Shown here: in pieces, positions 7,392-16,315 of the stretch | Numbering within the stretch: position 1 is the stretch's first letter | How the letters are laid out: every line of letters begins with the position of its first letter | DNA from: Azospirillum sp. TSO35-2 | Lineage (GTDB): Bacteria > Pseudomonadota > Alphaproteobacteria > Azospirillales > Azospirillaceae | Reading direction: 5' to 3' | Assembly (NCBI RefSeq): GCF_003116095.1 | Contig: NZ_LGRA01000013.1 | Span: 233,888 to 297,887, forward strand | Length of the DNA: 64,000 nt | Translations under genes and position numbers: made by a program | The notes under the pieces: generated by a model | What the model saw: only the letters and a program-made list of their open reading frames with translations | Told to the model about the DNA's origin: nothing | Database searches by the model: none

Positions 7392-8726
7392 TCAGCCACG
7401 GATCGCCCAAAGCTCCATCGCAACCTGTGGGAAGTCACCCGCCAGATGAACCGCGATTCCGCCCGACGTTGCAAGCTGTTTCCAAATCGGGCTACCCCGT
7501 TCAAGCTCGAAATACACGGCGCCGGCGTGATAGGGCAGTTGCCGCGGCGCGACCGGCAGCGGCCTTACACGGATGCCGGGCAGCTGGACATTCACCAGCT
7601 CGCGAATTTGTTCGACCGGGCCGATCTTCACCAGGGCCGGGAAGTTGCGGCGCAGCGCCTCGCCCGGCATGTCGGCCCGCACCGCCAGGACGAAGGTCGC
7701 CGTGGTGATCAGGCTGCGGTCGGCGATGGTGCCGACGCGGATGCCGTACTTGCGCTCCTGCAGGTCGATCGGGACGGCGGTCTGCTCCAGCACCGCGCTC
7801 AGCGACCGGCGGATCTCCGCCACCACCGGCTCCAGCGTGCCCTGCAGGTCGTCGTGGCGGTAGGGCGGGAAGGACGGCGGGCGCTTGTTGGCGGCGGTGA
7901 AGGTCGCCAGCTCGCCGGCCAGCCCGAGCACCAGGGTGTGCAACCTCTCCGGGTGAATGTCGGGCATGCGGGCGAGGTTGGCCACCACCGGCTCCATCCG
8001 GTTGACCACCTGGAGCATCAGGAAGTCGGCGATCTCCGCCGCGCCGCGGGCGCCGGAGCCGGAGACGCGGGCGGCCAGCGCCTCGGCCCGGCTGCCCAGC
8101 AGCCCGAGGATTTCGGTGACGTAGCCGGCGAGCGGCGGCAGCGCCGCCACGTTCAGGGCCGGCGGGATGTAGCGGTCGTCGAGCGTGGCGTGGCGGTCCG
8201 ACCGCACCTCCTGGATGCGGGCGAGGCCCAGGCAGTGGTAGCCGGCGCGCTCCTGCCGTTCCAGCCGGTAGCGCAACCGCAGCTTGCCGGTGCGGATGCG
8301 CGACACGCTGGCCGACCCGGCGACGGCGTCGACCGTCTCGGTCTCCTCGCCGACATAGCGGGTGGCGGCGTCGGCGCTCTCGCCGACCTCGAACTCGACG
8401 CCGCCGCGCTGGCGCACCGGCAGGGCGAGGTAGACGATGCTCGACCCCAGCGTTTCGGGCAGGTCGAGCGGCGGCGGCGGGTCGTCGTCGTCGGGGATGT
8501 TGATCGGCGTGCCGTCCTCCAGGATGCCCTTGCAGCGCAGCACGGCGAACTTGCCGACGGCCAGCAGCTCGCGGTTGATCGTCAGCTCGGTGATGCCCCA
8601 GGCGAAGGGGCGGATGCCGCCGACCCGGCCGCGCACCAGCCGTTCCACATAGCGGTCCTGCTGCTGGAAATGCTGCGCCCGCAGGAACATGCCTTCGGAC
8701 CAGATGACCTTGTCGTCCCAACTCAT
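7392..8726 (-). CDS. tssK: T6SS baseplate protein TssK (444 aa)
   Basis: TssK is the trimeric baseplate component that links the TssFGE wedge to the TssLM membrane complex. The N-terminus MSWDDKVIWSEGMFLRAQHF is the family's signature opening, and length and the C-terminal PGIRVRPLPVAPRQLPYHAG/YFELERGSPIWKQL block are typical (VCA0114/ImpJ/VasE). A GAGGG ribosome site precedes the ATG. It is the last core T6SS gene of the minus-strand series; tagH lies upstream and the sensor genes follow directly downstream. No key region is missing, and the call is secure. Confidence 0.96.
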   Translation of the reverse strand: MSWDDKVIWSEGMFLRAQHFQQQDRYVERLVRGRVGGIRPFAWGITELTINRELLAVGKFAVLRCKGILEDGTPINIPDDDDPPPPLDLPETLGSSIVYLALPVRQRGGVEFEVGESADAATRYVGEETETVDAVAGSASVSRIRTGKLRLRYRLERQERAGYHCLGLARIQEVRSDRHATLDDRYIPPALNVAALPPLAGYVTEILGLLGSRAEALAARVSGSGARGAAEIADFLMLQVVNRMEPVVANLARMPDIHPERLHTLVLGLAGELATFTAANKRPPSFPPYRHDDLQGTLEPVVAEIRRSLSAVLEQTAVPIDLQERKYGIRVGTIADRSLITTATFVLAVRADMPGEALRRNFPALVKIGPVEQIRELVNVQLPGIRVRPLPVAPRQLPYHAGAVYFELERGSPIWKQLATSGGIAVHLAGDFPQVAMELWAIRG

Positions 8727-8740
8727 GGGCGCGTTCCCTC

Positions 8741-8785
8741 TTGCAGGATGATGGCTTGCAGGATGATGGCTTGCCGAATGATGGC
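8741..8785. repeat. Three tandem 15-bp units between tagH and tssK
   Basis: The unit TTGCAGGATGATGGC occurs at 8741-8755 and 8756-8770 exactly, and at 8771-8785 with two changes. It lies in the 94-bp gap upstream of tssK, in the region that would be its 5' leader. It contains no recognisable promoter. It may be slippage; an effect on tssK translation is possible but unproven. Confidence 0.8.
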
Positions 8786-8820
8786 GTGTGGACGGTGGGA
8801 CGATGCCATGGCCGCCGCCG

Positions 8821-10023
8821 TCAGCCGCCCAGCGCGTGGCGGTGGATCGGCAGCAGCCGGCGGTAGAGCGCGGCCAGCCGGGTGCCGCCGTCGGCGGTCT
8901 CCCCCGTCAGTTCGCGGACCGCGGCCAGCAGCGCCGACTGGTGGGCGGCGCCGTCGGCGATCACCGCGCGCAGCAGCTCCTCCGCCTCCGCCGGCGGCAG
9001 CGCCCGCAGGCGGGCCAGCGCGTCGTCGGGGTCGGTGGCGCGGCGCAGCAGCGAATCACCCTGCGCCAGCGTGTCGTCGGGGTCGAGGCCGAGCAGCGCC
9101 TCCAGCGCCGCCTGCCGGCGGACCATGGTCAGCACGACATCGACCAGCGCGCGGGTCAGCGCCGGATCGCCGCCCGGATCGCCGGACGGCGCAAGAGGCG
9201 CGGCGGAAGGCGGCGCGGCGCGGGCGGCGAAGGCCGGCGGCACCAGCGGCTCGTCGTCCCAGTCGGGCGCCAGGGCGGGCGGAGCCGGGGGTGCGGCGGC
9301 GAGCGGCGGAGCGTCGGCCGGCGGCGCGGCGGCAACCGGCTCGTCGAGCCAGTCGTCGGGGATCCCGCCACCGGCGCCGTCGAGGCCGACCCGCATGGTG
9401 CCGAGCCCGCTGGGAACGAAGTCGGTCTGGGTCGAGTCCGGCCAGTCCGCACCGCCACCGCCGGTGTCCGAACCGCCGGCGGCGGTGCGTTCCCAGCCGG
9501 CGAATCCGCGGGAACCGCCAGCGGCCGGCTCGCCGAACAGGTCGTCGTCGTCGGGGATCGGCATCACCGGCATCGACCCGCGCTGGAAAGCCGGCAGCGC
9601 GAAGGGGTCGTCACCGGCCGGCCCGCCGAATCCCGGATCGGCCGCCGGCGGGCCGGAGCCGCGCAGCACCGCCAGGAACGGGTCGTTGGCCGGCGGCGCG
9701 TCCTCGGCGGCGAAGCCGGCGCGCATCACGAAGCCGCCCAGCCGCAGCCGGTCGCCGTCGCCGATCACCGCCGAGTTGCCGCGGCCGATCGGCGCCTGGT
9801 TGTCGTTCAGGAAGACGCCGTTGGTCGAACTGTCGATCACGACATAGACGCCGCCCTTGAACTCCACCAGGCAGTGGGCCTTGGACAGCAGCCGTTCCGG
9901 ATCGTTCAGCACCCAGTCGCAATCGGGACCGCGGCCGATCACCAGCCGCCCGGTGCCGAGGTCGCGGCTGATGTCGCCGCCCTGCGCCGGCGGGCATTGG
10001 ATCAGGGTCAAACGCAGCTTCAT
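8821..10023 (-). CDS. tagH: T6SS-associated FHA-domain protein TagH/Fha (400 aa)
   Basis: An N-terminal FHA domain (about residues 20-95) shows the expected GRLVIGRGPDCDWVLND, LLSKAHC and DSSTNGVFLND signatures for phosphothreonine recognition. A long Pro/Ala/Asp-rich linker (about 100-295) follows, then a helical C-terminal domain (about 300-400) matching the TagH C-terminal family. In the known threonine-phosphorylation pathway a PpkA-type kinase phosphorylates Fha to trigger T6SS assembly; a kinase gene is present at 36085 in the other operon half. Start chosen at ATG 10023, which opens the FHA fold directly and has a GAGGGAG/GAAGG ribosome site; an earlier in-frame start would add 17 unsupported residues. 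Confidence 0.9.
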   Translation of the reverse strand: MKLRLTLIQCPPAQGGDISRDLGTGRLVIGRGPDCDWVLNDPERLLSKAHCLVEFKGGVYVVIDSSTNGVFLNDNQAPIGRGNSAVIGDGDRLRLGGFVMRAGFAAEDAPPANDPFLAVLRGSGPPAADPGFGGPAGDDPFALPAFQRGSMPVMPIPDDDDLFGEPAAGGSRGFAGWERTAAGGSDTGGGGADWPDSTQTDFVPSGLGTMRVGLDGAGGGIPDDWLDEPVAAAPPADAPPLAAAPPAPPALAPDWDDEPLVPPAFAARAAPPSAAPLAPSGDPGGDPALTRALVDVVLTMVRRQAALEALLGLDPDDTLAQGDSLLRRATDPDDALARLRALPPAEAEELLRAVIADGAAHQSALLAAVRELTGETADGGTRLAALYRRLLPIHRHALGG

Positions 10024-10039
10024 CGCCTTCGCCGCTCCC

Positions 10040-10714
10040 TCACCCGGCCTTGTCGCCGGCAACCTTGCCGCCACCGACCATGCCGCTGCCGCCGTTGGCG
10101 ATGTCCAGCGCCTGGACCAGCGTGGCGCGCTGGCGGGCCAACACCTCCTTGGGCACCGCGGCGGCGGCGATCAGCACCGCGGCGGCGGCGGCGGTCCCGG
10201 TCAGCCCGTCGCCCGGCGGCACCACCACCGCGGCGTCGGGCGGGGCGAGGCTGCCGCCCGACCAGAAGGCGGCCAGCGCGGCGTAGGCGCAGGCGGTTTC
10301 GAACCCCATCGCCTCGGCCGGCGCGAAGCAGGCGCGGCGGTTCTCCTCGGTCGGGCGGTAGACCCAGGCCTCCGCCGCCTCCAGCGCCGCGATGTCGGCC
10401 GGCTTGGGCTCGGGCGGCAGCGCGCCGCGCGCCGCCAGACAGCCCCACCACACCGCCTCGCGCCGCGGCAGCGCCATGCCGAGCAGCCGGATGGCGTCGG
10501 CGTACAGCTCCGCCGCGATCAGCGCCTTCAGCAAGGCCGCCGTGCCGGCGTTCGGCGCCATCAGCGCCTTGGCCTCCGGCGACAGCTCCATGCCCGCGAC
10601 CGCTTCGGCCGCGCGGGCGAAGCGCAACTTCGGCAACAACCCGATGTCCACCGTCCCAAACCCCGCTCGCAAGGCCGTCCCATGTCCGGACGGCGCCCCA
10701 TCCGTTGACGGCAT
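10040..10714 (-). CDS. Conserved T6SS-linked protein, DUF6931-like (224 aa)
   Basis: Mostly helical, Ala-rich protein with the block KALIAAELYADAIRLLGMAL followed by PRREAVWWGCLAARGAL, which I associate with DUF6931 proteins found beside T6SS genes; this family name is from memory and unverified. It has no signal peptide or clear membrane helix. It sits between vgrG (two bases away) and tagH (16 bases), which fits a role as a VgrG-linked adaptor or structural accessory. No catalytic motif can be seen. Start at ATG 10714, immediately after the vgrG stop. Confidence 0.75.
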   Translation of the reverse strand: MPSTDGAPSGHGTALRAGFGTVDIGLLPKLRFARAAEAVAGMELSPEAKALMAPNAGTAALLKALIAAELYADAIRLLGMALPRREAVWWGCLAARGALPPEPKPADIAALEAAEAWVYRPTEENRRACFAPAEAMGFETACAYAALAAFWSGGSLAPPDAAVVVPPGDGLTGTAAAAAVLIAAAAVPKEVLARQRATLVQALDIANGGSGMVGGGKVAGDKAG

Positions 10715-10716
10715 CC

Positions 10717-12810
10717 TCAGTTGATGGTTACCACGCCGCCCTTGACCTGGACCATGCCGTCGCCGTTCACCTGGGTGATGGCGCCCTTGATCTGGACCTG
10801 GGCGTCGCCGGTCACCTTGACCATCGTACCCTTGATGGTGACGCCGGTCTGGTCGATCTTCAGGCTGTTGGCGCCGACCTTCAACTCGATCGAGGTGGTC
10901 GCCTGCAAGGTGATCTTGCCGGTGCTGGCCTTCACCGTCGCGTCGCCCATGCCCAGCGTCAGCGCGTAGTTGCCCTGGCTGACGTCGACCGACAGGTTGC
11001 CCTGGCCGACGGTGAGCGCGTCGTTGCCCTGCCCGACCTCGACCGTCCGGTTGCCCTTGGCGACGGTGTGGCTGTCGTTGCCGGCGCTGACGGTGACCGT
11101 CCGGTTGCCCTTGGTCACCTCGTGGGTGTCGTCGCCTTCGGACACCGTCACGGTGCGGGTGCCCTTGGCGATGGTCACCGCCTCGTTGCCTTCGGACACC
11201 GTCTCGGTCCGGTTGTTCTTGATGGTGATGGTCTGGTCGTGATCGACCTGGAGCGTGTCGTCGTTCTCCACCATCCGCTTGAAGTCCTTCTGGGCGTGGA
11301 AATAGATCTCCTCCGCGTCCTTCTTGTCCTCGAAGCGCAGCTCGTTGAAGGTCGCCGCGTCGCCGCCCTTGCTGGAGCGGGTCTTGATGCCGCTCTGCGT
11401 CTTGTTGTCGGGCAGCGTGTAGGGCGGCATGTTCTCCGCGTTGTAGACGCAGCCGACGATCAGCGGCCGGTCGGGGTCGCCGCCCAGGTAATCGACCAGC
11501 ACCTCCATGCCGACGCGCGGGGTGAAGATGGTGCCCCAGTTCTTGCCGGCCATGGTCTGGGCGACGCGCAGCCAGACGAAGCTCTTCTCGTCGTTGGTGC
11601 CCTTGCGGTCCCAATGGAACTGCACCCGCACCCGGCCATACGTGTCGCAGTAGATCTCCTCGCCGCTGGGGCCGACCACGGTGGCGGTGTCGGGGCCATG
11701 GGTGCGCGGGCGCGGCACCGGCGGCGGGCGGAACACCACGCTGTCGGGGATGGCGGTGAAGCGGCAGCCGAAGAAGGGCGCCGCGCCGCTGTTGCCGAGA
11801 TGGCTGTCGTCCTGGGCGCTGAGGGCGAGGCCGGTCAGGACATAGCCCTTCCCCACCTCCGCCGCCACCGCATGGTCGGTCATGGTGATCTTGCCGCCGC
11901 TGAACAGGCCGCGGTAGGTGCCGCTGCCCTCCACCACGTCGTAGCCGGTCTCGGTCTCCTCCATGCGCAGGCGCGACCGGGCGGTGCCGTCGGCCTTGAC
12001 CATGTGCCCGCCGGGATACTCGAACCGCTCGTGCGCCTTGAAGGCGGGGACGCTGACCACCGTCGTCGTGCTGGCGGTCAGGTCGGTGCTCGGCGTCTCG
12101 AAATTATAGTCCTTCAGCGTCCATTTTCCGGATTCGTAGGACTGGCCGTGCGACCAGCCGTCGATCATCAGGGTGTTGCCCTGGCTCGACGCGGCGTGGA
12201 CGACGTCCTTGTCCAGGCAATCGCCGTAGCCGGCGGCGGAATCGCTCAGCACCAGCGTGTGCTTGCCGGACTCGTGCAGGAAGTGGAAATAGATGCCCTC
12301 GTCCTGCAGCAGGCGGGCGATGAAGTCGAAATGGGTCTCGCGGTACTGGACGCAGACCGGGCGGGCGTTGTGGGTGCCGGACAGGCCCTGCTTCTTCACC
12401 TCGGTCACGCCGCAGTCGGACAGCACGGCGTCGACGATCTGGACGACGGTCTTTTCCTGGAAGACCTGGCAGTCGGACCGCAGGGTGGTCAGCCACAGCG
12501 TCGGCACGATCTCCGCCGTGTAGCGGCGGTAGCCGCGCATGGCGAGCGGGCCGGCGGAAAAGCTCTTCACGATGCCGTTGATGAGGCGCGGATCGCCGCC
12601 CTTGCGCGCGATCGACAGCGTCAGCGACTTCCCCAGGATGTCGGCCGGCGCGATCGTCATCTGCGACGAGATCATCGTGATGGTGTAGCGGAACAGGCGC
12701 GACAGCCCTTCCTCACCCTCGACGGCCACCGGGATCAGCGCGTCCGCGCCCAGCGGCGAGGTCAGCGACAGAAGCCGGCCGGTCTGCGAGATGGTGGGCG
12801 CATCCGACAT
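10717..12810 (-). CDS. vgrG: T6SS spike protein VgrG/TssI (697 aa)
   Basis: VgrG forms the trimeric spike on the Hcp tube. The N-terminal gp27-like part (about 1-380) includes YRETHFDFIARLLQDEGIYF; the gp5 OB-fold follows with YGRVRVQFHWDRKG, SFVWLRVAQTMAGKNWG and GMEVLVDYLGGDPDRPLIVG. From about residue 530 to 620 a beta-helix repeat is visible with a Gly-Asn dipeptide every nine residues (KGNRTVTVS, AGNDSHTVA, KGNRTVEVG, QGNDALTVG). The C-terminus ends at the beta-helix without an extra effector domain, so effectors are probably carried through PAAR or separate adaptors. An AAGGA ribosome site precedes the ATG. Confidence 0.96.
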   Translation of the reverse strand: MSDAPTISQTGRLLSLTSPLGADALIPVAVEGEEGLSRLFRYTITMISSQMTIAPADILGKSLTLSIARKGGDPRLINGIVKSFSAGPLAMRGYRRYTAEIVPTLWLTTLRSDCQVFQEKTVVQIVDAVLSDCGVTEVKKQGLSGTHNARPVCVQYRETHFDFIARLLQDEGIYFHFLHESGKHTLVLSDSAAGYGDCLDKDVVHAASSQGNTLMIDGWSHGQSYESGKWTLKDYNFETPSTDLTASTTTVVSVPAFKAHERFEYPGGHMVKADGTARSRLRMEETETGYDVVEGSGTYRGLFSGGKITMTDHAVAAEVGKGYVLTGLALSAQDDSHLGNSGAAPFFGCRFTAIPDSVVFRPPPVPRPRTHGPDTATVVGPSGEEIYCDTYGRVRVQFHWDRKGTNDEKSFVWLRVAQTMAGKNWGTIFTPRVGMEVLVDYLGGDPDRPLIVGCVYNAENMPPYTLPDNKTQSGIKTRSSKGGDAATFNELRFEDKKDAEEIYFHAQKDFKRMVENDDTLQVDHDQTITIKNNRTETVSEGNEAVTIAKGTRTVTVSEGDDTHEVTKGNRTVTVSAGNDSHTVAKGNRTVEVGQGNDALTVGQGNLSVDVSQGNYALTLGMGDATVKASTGKITLQATTSIELKVGANSLKIDQTGVTIKGTMVKVTGDAQVQIKGAITQVNGDGMVQVKGGVVTIN

Positions 12811-12860
12811 GCGGGCTTGGTCCTTGAAGTGGAGAACGTCTCAGCGATGGCAAAGGTTTG

Positions 12861-12964
12861 CCCCCTCCCCGACCCTCCCCCGCTTGTCAGCGGGAGAGGG
12901 TGCCTCATGCGAAGCGGCGGCCGTCCCCTCTCCCACCAAAGGTGGGGGAGGGTTGGGGAGAGGG
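12861..12964. repeat. GC-rich dispersed palindromic repeat, copy A
   Basis: Fills the hcp-vgrG gap. The left end begins CCCCCTCCCCGACCCTCCCC and the right end is GGGGGAGGGTTGGGGAGAGG, near inverted complements, with two internal hairpins (CCCGC-TTGTCA-GCGGG and CCCACCAAAGGTGGG). Closely related sequence lies at 24121-24243 and a partial copy at 40213-40251. REP/MITE-like; could act as an RNA stabiliser or processing site between hcp and vgrG. Confidence 0.75.
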
Positions 12965-12973
12965 CACCGCTTA

Positions 12974-13450
12974 TCAGGCGCTCTTGGTGGTCGACAGGTC
13001 GTAGGAGACCGAGATCGGCGTGCCGGCCTTGTTCTTGTCGTCGTACGGAATGAACTTGTACTCCATCTTGGTGAAGCTGATGGAGATCGATTCCGACGGA
13101 CGGTCACCGCCCGAGGACATCGAGTAGGCCGAGACCAGGGCGTTGGTCAGGGTGTATTCGGCGTAGGTGTTGCCCGGGCTGCCGGTGGTGACGAGGTGGA
13201 TCTGCACCTTCTTGCCGACGGCGCCGGTGCAGGACTCGACGAAGAACTTCGGCGAGGAGCTGTCCATCAGCTTGGAGATGGTCACTTCCGACACCGACGG
13301 CTCCGACGCCTCGCGGTTGGCGGTCGACCCCGACGGGGTGCTGATGGCGCGGCCGATGCCCCACTGCAGCGAGCTGACGTCGAGCCACTTCTTGTGGGTC
13401 TCGTGCGTGGCCTCGCCGTCGATGCCGTCGTACTTGATGTAGATCGCCAT
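12974..13450 (-). CDS. hcp: T6SS inner-tube protein Hcp/TssD (158 aa)
   Basis: Hcp hexamers stack into the tube that is fired through the sheath. The start MAIYIKYDGIDGEATHETHK and the later WLDVSSLQWGIGRAISTPSG, then SEVTISKLMDSSSPKFF and ISISFTKMEYKFIPYD, are all characteristic of the family, and 158 residues is normal. A GAGGAG ribosome site lies close to the ATG. The gene follows clpV with a structured 121-bp gap and is separated from vgrG by a dispersed repeat, so its mRNA may be made or stabilised separately from its neighbours, as would suit an abundant structural protein. Confidence 0.97.
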   Translation of the reverse strand: MAIYIKYDGIDGEATHETHKKWLDVSSLQWGIGRAISTPSGSTANREASEPSVSEVTISKLMDSSSPKFFVESCTGAVGKKVQIHLVTTGSPGNTYAEYTLTNALVSAYSMSSGGDRPSESISISFTKMEYKFIPYDDKNKAGTPISVSYDLSTTKSA

Positions 13451-13518
13451 GGTGGTCTCCTCACGGTCTTCGGAATGTTGAAGCTTGATCGGTGCGGTAT
13501 GGTTACGAAAGAATTGAA

Positions 13519-13563
13519 GCGGGGGCTGTGACGGGCGTCACCGCCCGCTTTTTTTGCCCCCGC
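13519..13563 (+). terminator. Hairpin followed by seven T on the plus strand, between clpV and hcp
   Basis: On the plus strand CGGGCG (13532-13537), loop TCAC, CGCCCG (13542-13547) is followed by C and seven T (13549-13555), a typical intrinsic terminator. An outer stem GCGGGGGC (13519-13526) / GCCCCCGC (13556-13563) encloses it. Both flanking genes run on the minus strand, so the T-run would stop antisense transcription entering clpV, while the minus-strand RNA would form only a large hairpin that could act in processing or attenuation. Confidence 0.65.
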
Positions 13564-13571
13564 CCCGGGCG

Positions 13572-16274
13572 TCAGGCGATGTCGTAGACGAAGCGGTCTT
13601 CGCCATCGACCGAGACGTGGACGCGGGTGATCGGCTCGCCCTCGCCCATGCGGGCGAGGATGCGGGACGAGATCTCCGGCAGAAGGGTGCGGTTCAGGAT
13701 GGTCTCGATGTTGCGGGCGCCGCTCTCGACCTCCTGGCAGCGGTTGACGATGCTCTGGATCAGCCCGTCGGAATGGCTGAACTCGGCCTTGTAGTTCTGC
13801 GCCACGCGCTTGGCGATGCGGTTGAGCTGGAGCCCGACGATCTTCGCCAGGTTCTCGTCCGACAGCTGGAAATACGGGATGACCGTGCAGCGGCCGAGGA
13901 AGGCCGGCTTGAAGCTCTTCTGCAGCTCCGGACGCAGCGCCTCCAGCAGCCCGTCGGCGTCGGGCGTGGTTTCCGGATCGGCGCTCAGCTTGTGGATCAG
14001 GTCGGTGCCGGCGTTCGACGTCATGATGATGACGGTGTTCTTGAAGTCGATGTCGCGGCCTTCGCCGTCCTTGATCGTGCCCTTGTCGAACACCTGGAAG
14101 AAGATGTCCTGCACGCCGGGGTGGGCCTTCTCCAGCTCGTCCAGCAGGACGACGCTGTAGGGCCGGCGGCGCACCGCCTCGGTCAGGACGCCGCCCTCGC
14201 CGAAGCCGACATAGCCCGGAGGCGAACCGAGCAGCAGGGAGACCTTATGCTCCTCCTTGTACTCGGTCATGTTGATGGTGGTGACGTTCTGCTCGCCGCC
14301 ATAAATCAGGTCGGCCAGCGTCAGCGCCGTCTCGGTCTTGCCGACGCCGGACGTGCCGACCATCAGGAAGACGCCGATCGGCTTGCGCGGGTCGGTCAGC
14401 TTGGCCCGGCTGGTCCACATCGCCTGGGCGATGGCGTCCAGCGCGTGGTCCTGGCCGATGATCCGCTCCTTCATGCGGTCGGCCAGCGACAGGATGGTCT
14501 TGATCTCGTTGGAGACCATGCGGCCGACCGGCACGCCGGTCCAGTTGGCCACCACCTCGGCCACCGCCTGCCCGTCCACCGCGACCTTGACCAGCGGATC
14601 CTCGCCCTGCAGCGCGGTCAGCTCGGCGGTCAGGGCCGACAGCTTGGCGGTCAGCGCGGCGGCGTCCAGCGGCTCCGCGGCGGTCGCCCCCTCGGTTGCG
14701 CCTTCCGCGGGCTGCGCCTTGGACTGCTCGTGGGCGGCGACGAGCTGGTCGCGCGTCTCGTTGATGGCGCGGACCAGCTCCAGTTCCTTGGCCCAGCGGG
14801 TCTCCAGCGCGGCGAGGTCGGTCCGGGCGGCGGCGATCTTGTCCTTCAGCGCGGCGATCTGCTCGGCATGGTCGATGCCGATCGCCTGCTCACGCTCCAG
14901 GATCGCGACCTCGGTCTCGGTGAGCTGGATGGTGCGGCGACGGTCCTCGACGGCGGGCGGCGTCGCGGTCTGGCTCATCGCCACGCGGGCGCAGGCGGTG
15001 TCGAGCAGGCTGACCGCCTTGTCGGGCAACTGGCGCGCCGGGATGTAGCGGCTGGACAGCCGGACCGATTCGATCAGCCCCTCCGTCACGATGCGGACCT
15101 TGTGGTGCTTTTCCAGGGTGGCGGTCAGGCCCCGCATCATGTCGACGGCGACCGGTTCCGCCGGCTCCTCCACCTTCACCACCTGGAAGCGGCGGGTCAG
15201 CGCCGGGTCCTTTTCGAAATACTTCTTGTATTCGGCCCAGGTGGTGGCGGCGACGGTGCGCATCTCGCCGCGCGCCAACGCCGGCTTCAGCAGGTTGGCG
15301 GCGTCGTTCTGGCCGGCCTGCCCGCCGGCGCCGATCAGGGTGTGCGCCTCGTCGATGAACATGATGATCGGCTGGGTGGAGCCCTTCACCTCGTCGATGA
15401 CGCCCTTCAGCCGGTTCTCGAACTCGCCCTTCATGCCGGCGCCGGCCTGGAGCAGCCCGAGGTCGAGCGACAGCAGGCGGACGTTGCGGAGATCCGGCGG
15501 CACGTCGCCCTCGGCGATGCGCAGGGCGAAGCCTTCGACCACCGCCGTCTTGCCGACGCCGGCCTCGCCGGTCAGGATCGGGTTGTTCTGGCGGCGGCGG
15601 GTCAGCACGTCGATGATCTGGCGGATCTCGGCGTCGCGGCCCAGCACCGGGTCGATCTTGCCGTTCCGGGCGCGGTCGGTCAGGTCGACGGTGTACTGGT
15701 CGAGGTTGGGGGTCGCCCCGCCCACCTTCGGACCGGCGCCGGCCGAGGCCGCGCCGCCGCCCGACCCGGCCGCGCCGACCGGGGCCGAGGTCCGCGCCTC
15801 CGCCGTGTCGGCAACGATCTTGGGCAGGTCGCGGCGCAGCGCGTCGGCGCTGATCTTCGCGAACTGGCCCGACATGTCGCGGGCCTGGGCCGACAGCGAT
15901 TCGTCGGACAGCAGCGCCGCCAGCAGATGGCCGGAACGCACCGCCCCCTCGCCATACTGCAGCGAGGCCAGCACCCACGCCTCGCGCATCAGTTGCACCA
16001 GGTTCGGCGACAGCGCCGGGGCCCGGCTGTTGCCGGTCTTCAGCTTGTCCAGCACGCGGGTGAGGTCGGCGGACAGCCGCCCGGCGTCGATCTCGTACAC
16101 CCGCAGGATCGCCGACAGGTCGCCGTCGGCGGCGCCGATCAACTGGAGAAGCCAGTGCTCGATCTCGCAATTGTAGTGCGTGCGCGACAGCGTCTGGCCG
16201 GCCGCCGCCTCCAGCGCCCGCCGGCACAGGGGGTTCAGACGCGAAATCATGCCCTGCAGATCGACCGCCACCAT
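13572..16274 (-). CDS. clpV: T6SS sheath-disassembly ATPase ClpV/TssH (900 aa)
   Basis: ClpV is the AAA+ unfoldase that recycles the contracted TssBC sheath. The N-terminal Clp-N region (1-160) is followed by the first AAA module with Walker A GEAGVGKT (about 236-243), MKGEFENRLKGVIDEVK and FIDEAHTLIGAGG, a coiled middle domain, and a second AAA module with GTSGVGKTETAL and LLDELEKAHPGVQDIF. Length is right for the family. Start at ATG 16274, with AAGGGG and GGAG ribosome-site sequence upstream; an ATG 36 bases earlier is possible but adds residues not expected. Two similar GGGCGTCA-type hairpins lie just outside both ends of the gene. Confidence 0.97.
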   Translation of the reverse strand: MVAVDLQGMISRLNPLCRRALEAAAGQTLSRTHYNCEIEHWLLQLIGAADGDLSAILRVYEIDAGRLSADLTRVLDKLKTGNSRAPALSPNLVQLMREAWVLASLQYGEGAVRSGHLLAALLSDESLSAQARDMSGQFAKISADALRRDLPKIVADTAEARTSAPVGAAGSGGGAASAGAGPKVGGATPNLDQYTVDLTDRARNGKIDPVLGRDAEIRQIIDVLTRRRQNNPILTGEAGVGKTAVVEGFALRIAEGDVPPDLRNVRLLSLDLGLLQAGAGMKGEFENRLKGVIDEVKGSTQPIIMFIDEAHTLIGAGGQAGQNDAANLLKPALARGEMRTVAATTWAEYKKYFEKDPALTRRFQVVKVEEPAEPVAVDMMRGLTATLEKHHKVRIVTEGLIESVRLSSRYIPARQLPDKAVSLLDTACARVAMSQTATPPAVEDRRRTIQLTETEVAILEREQAIGIDHAEQIAALKDKIAAARTDLAALETRWAKELELVRAINETRDQLVAAHEQSKAQPAEGATEGATAAEPLDAAALTAKLSALTAELTALQGEDPLVKVAVDGQAVAEVVANWTGVPVGRMVSNEIKTILSLADRMKERIIGQDHALDAIAQAMWTSRAKLTDPRKPIGVFLMVGTSGVGKTETALTLADLIYGGEQNVTTINMTEYKEEHKVSLLLGSPPGYVGFGEGGVLTEAVRRRPYSVVLLDELEKAHPGVQDIFFQVFDKGTIKDGEGRDIDFKNTVIIMTSNAGTDLIHKLSADPETTPDADGLLEALRPELQKSFKPAFLGRCTVIPYFQLSDENLAKIVGLQLNRIAKRVAQNYKAEFSHSDGLIQSIVNRCQEVESGARNIETILNRTLLPEISSRILARMGEGEPITRVHVSVDGEDRFVYDIA

Positions 16275-16315
16275 GGCTCCATCCCCTTCGTGTGACTTCT
16301 GAGCATTCAACTCAA

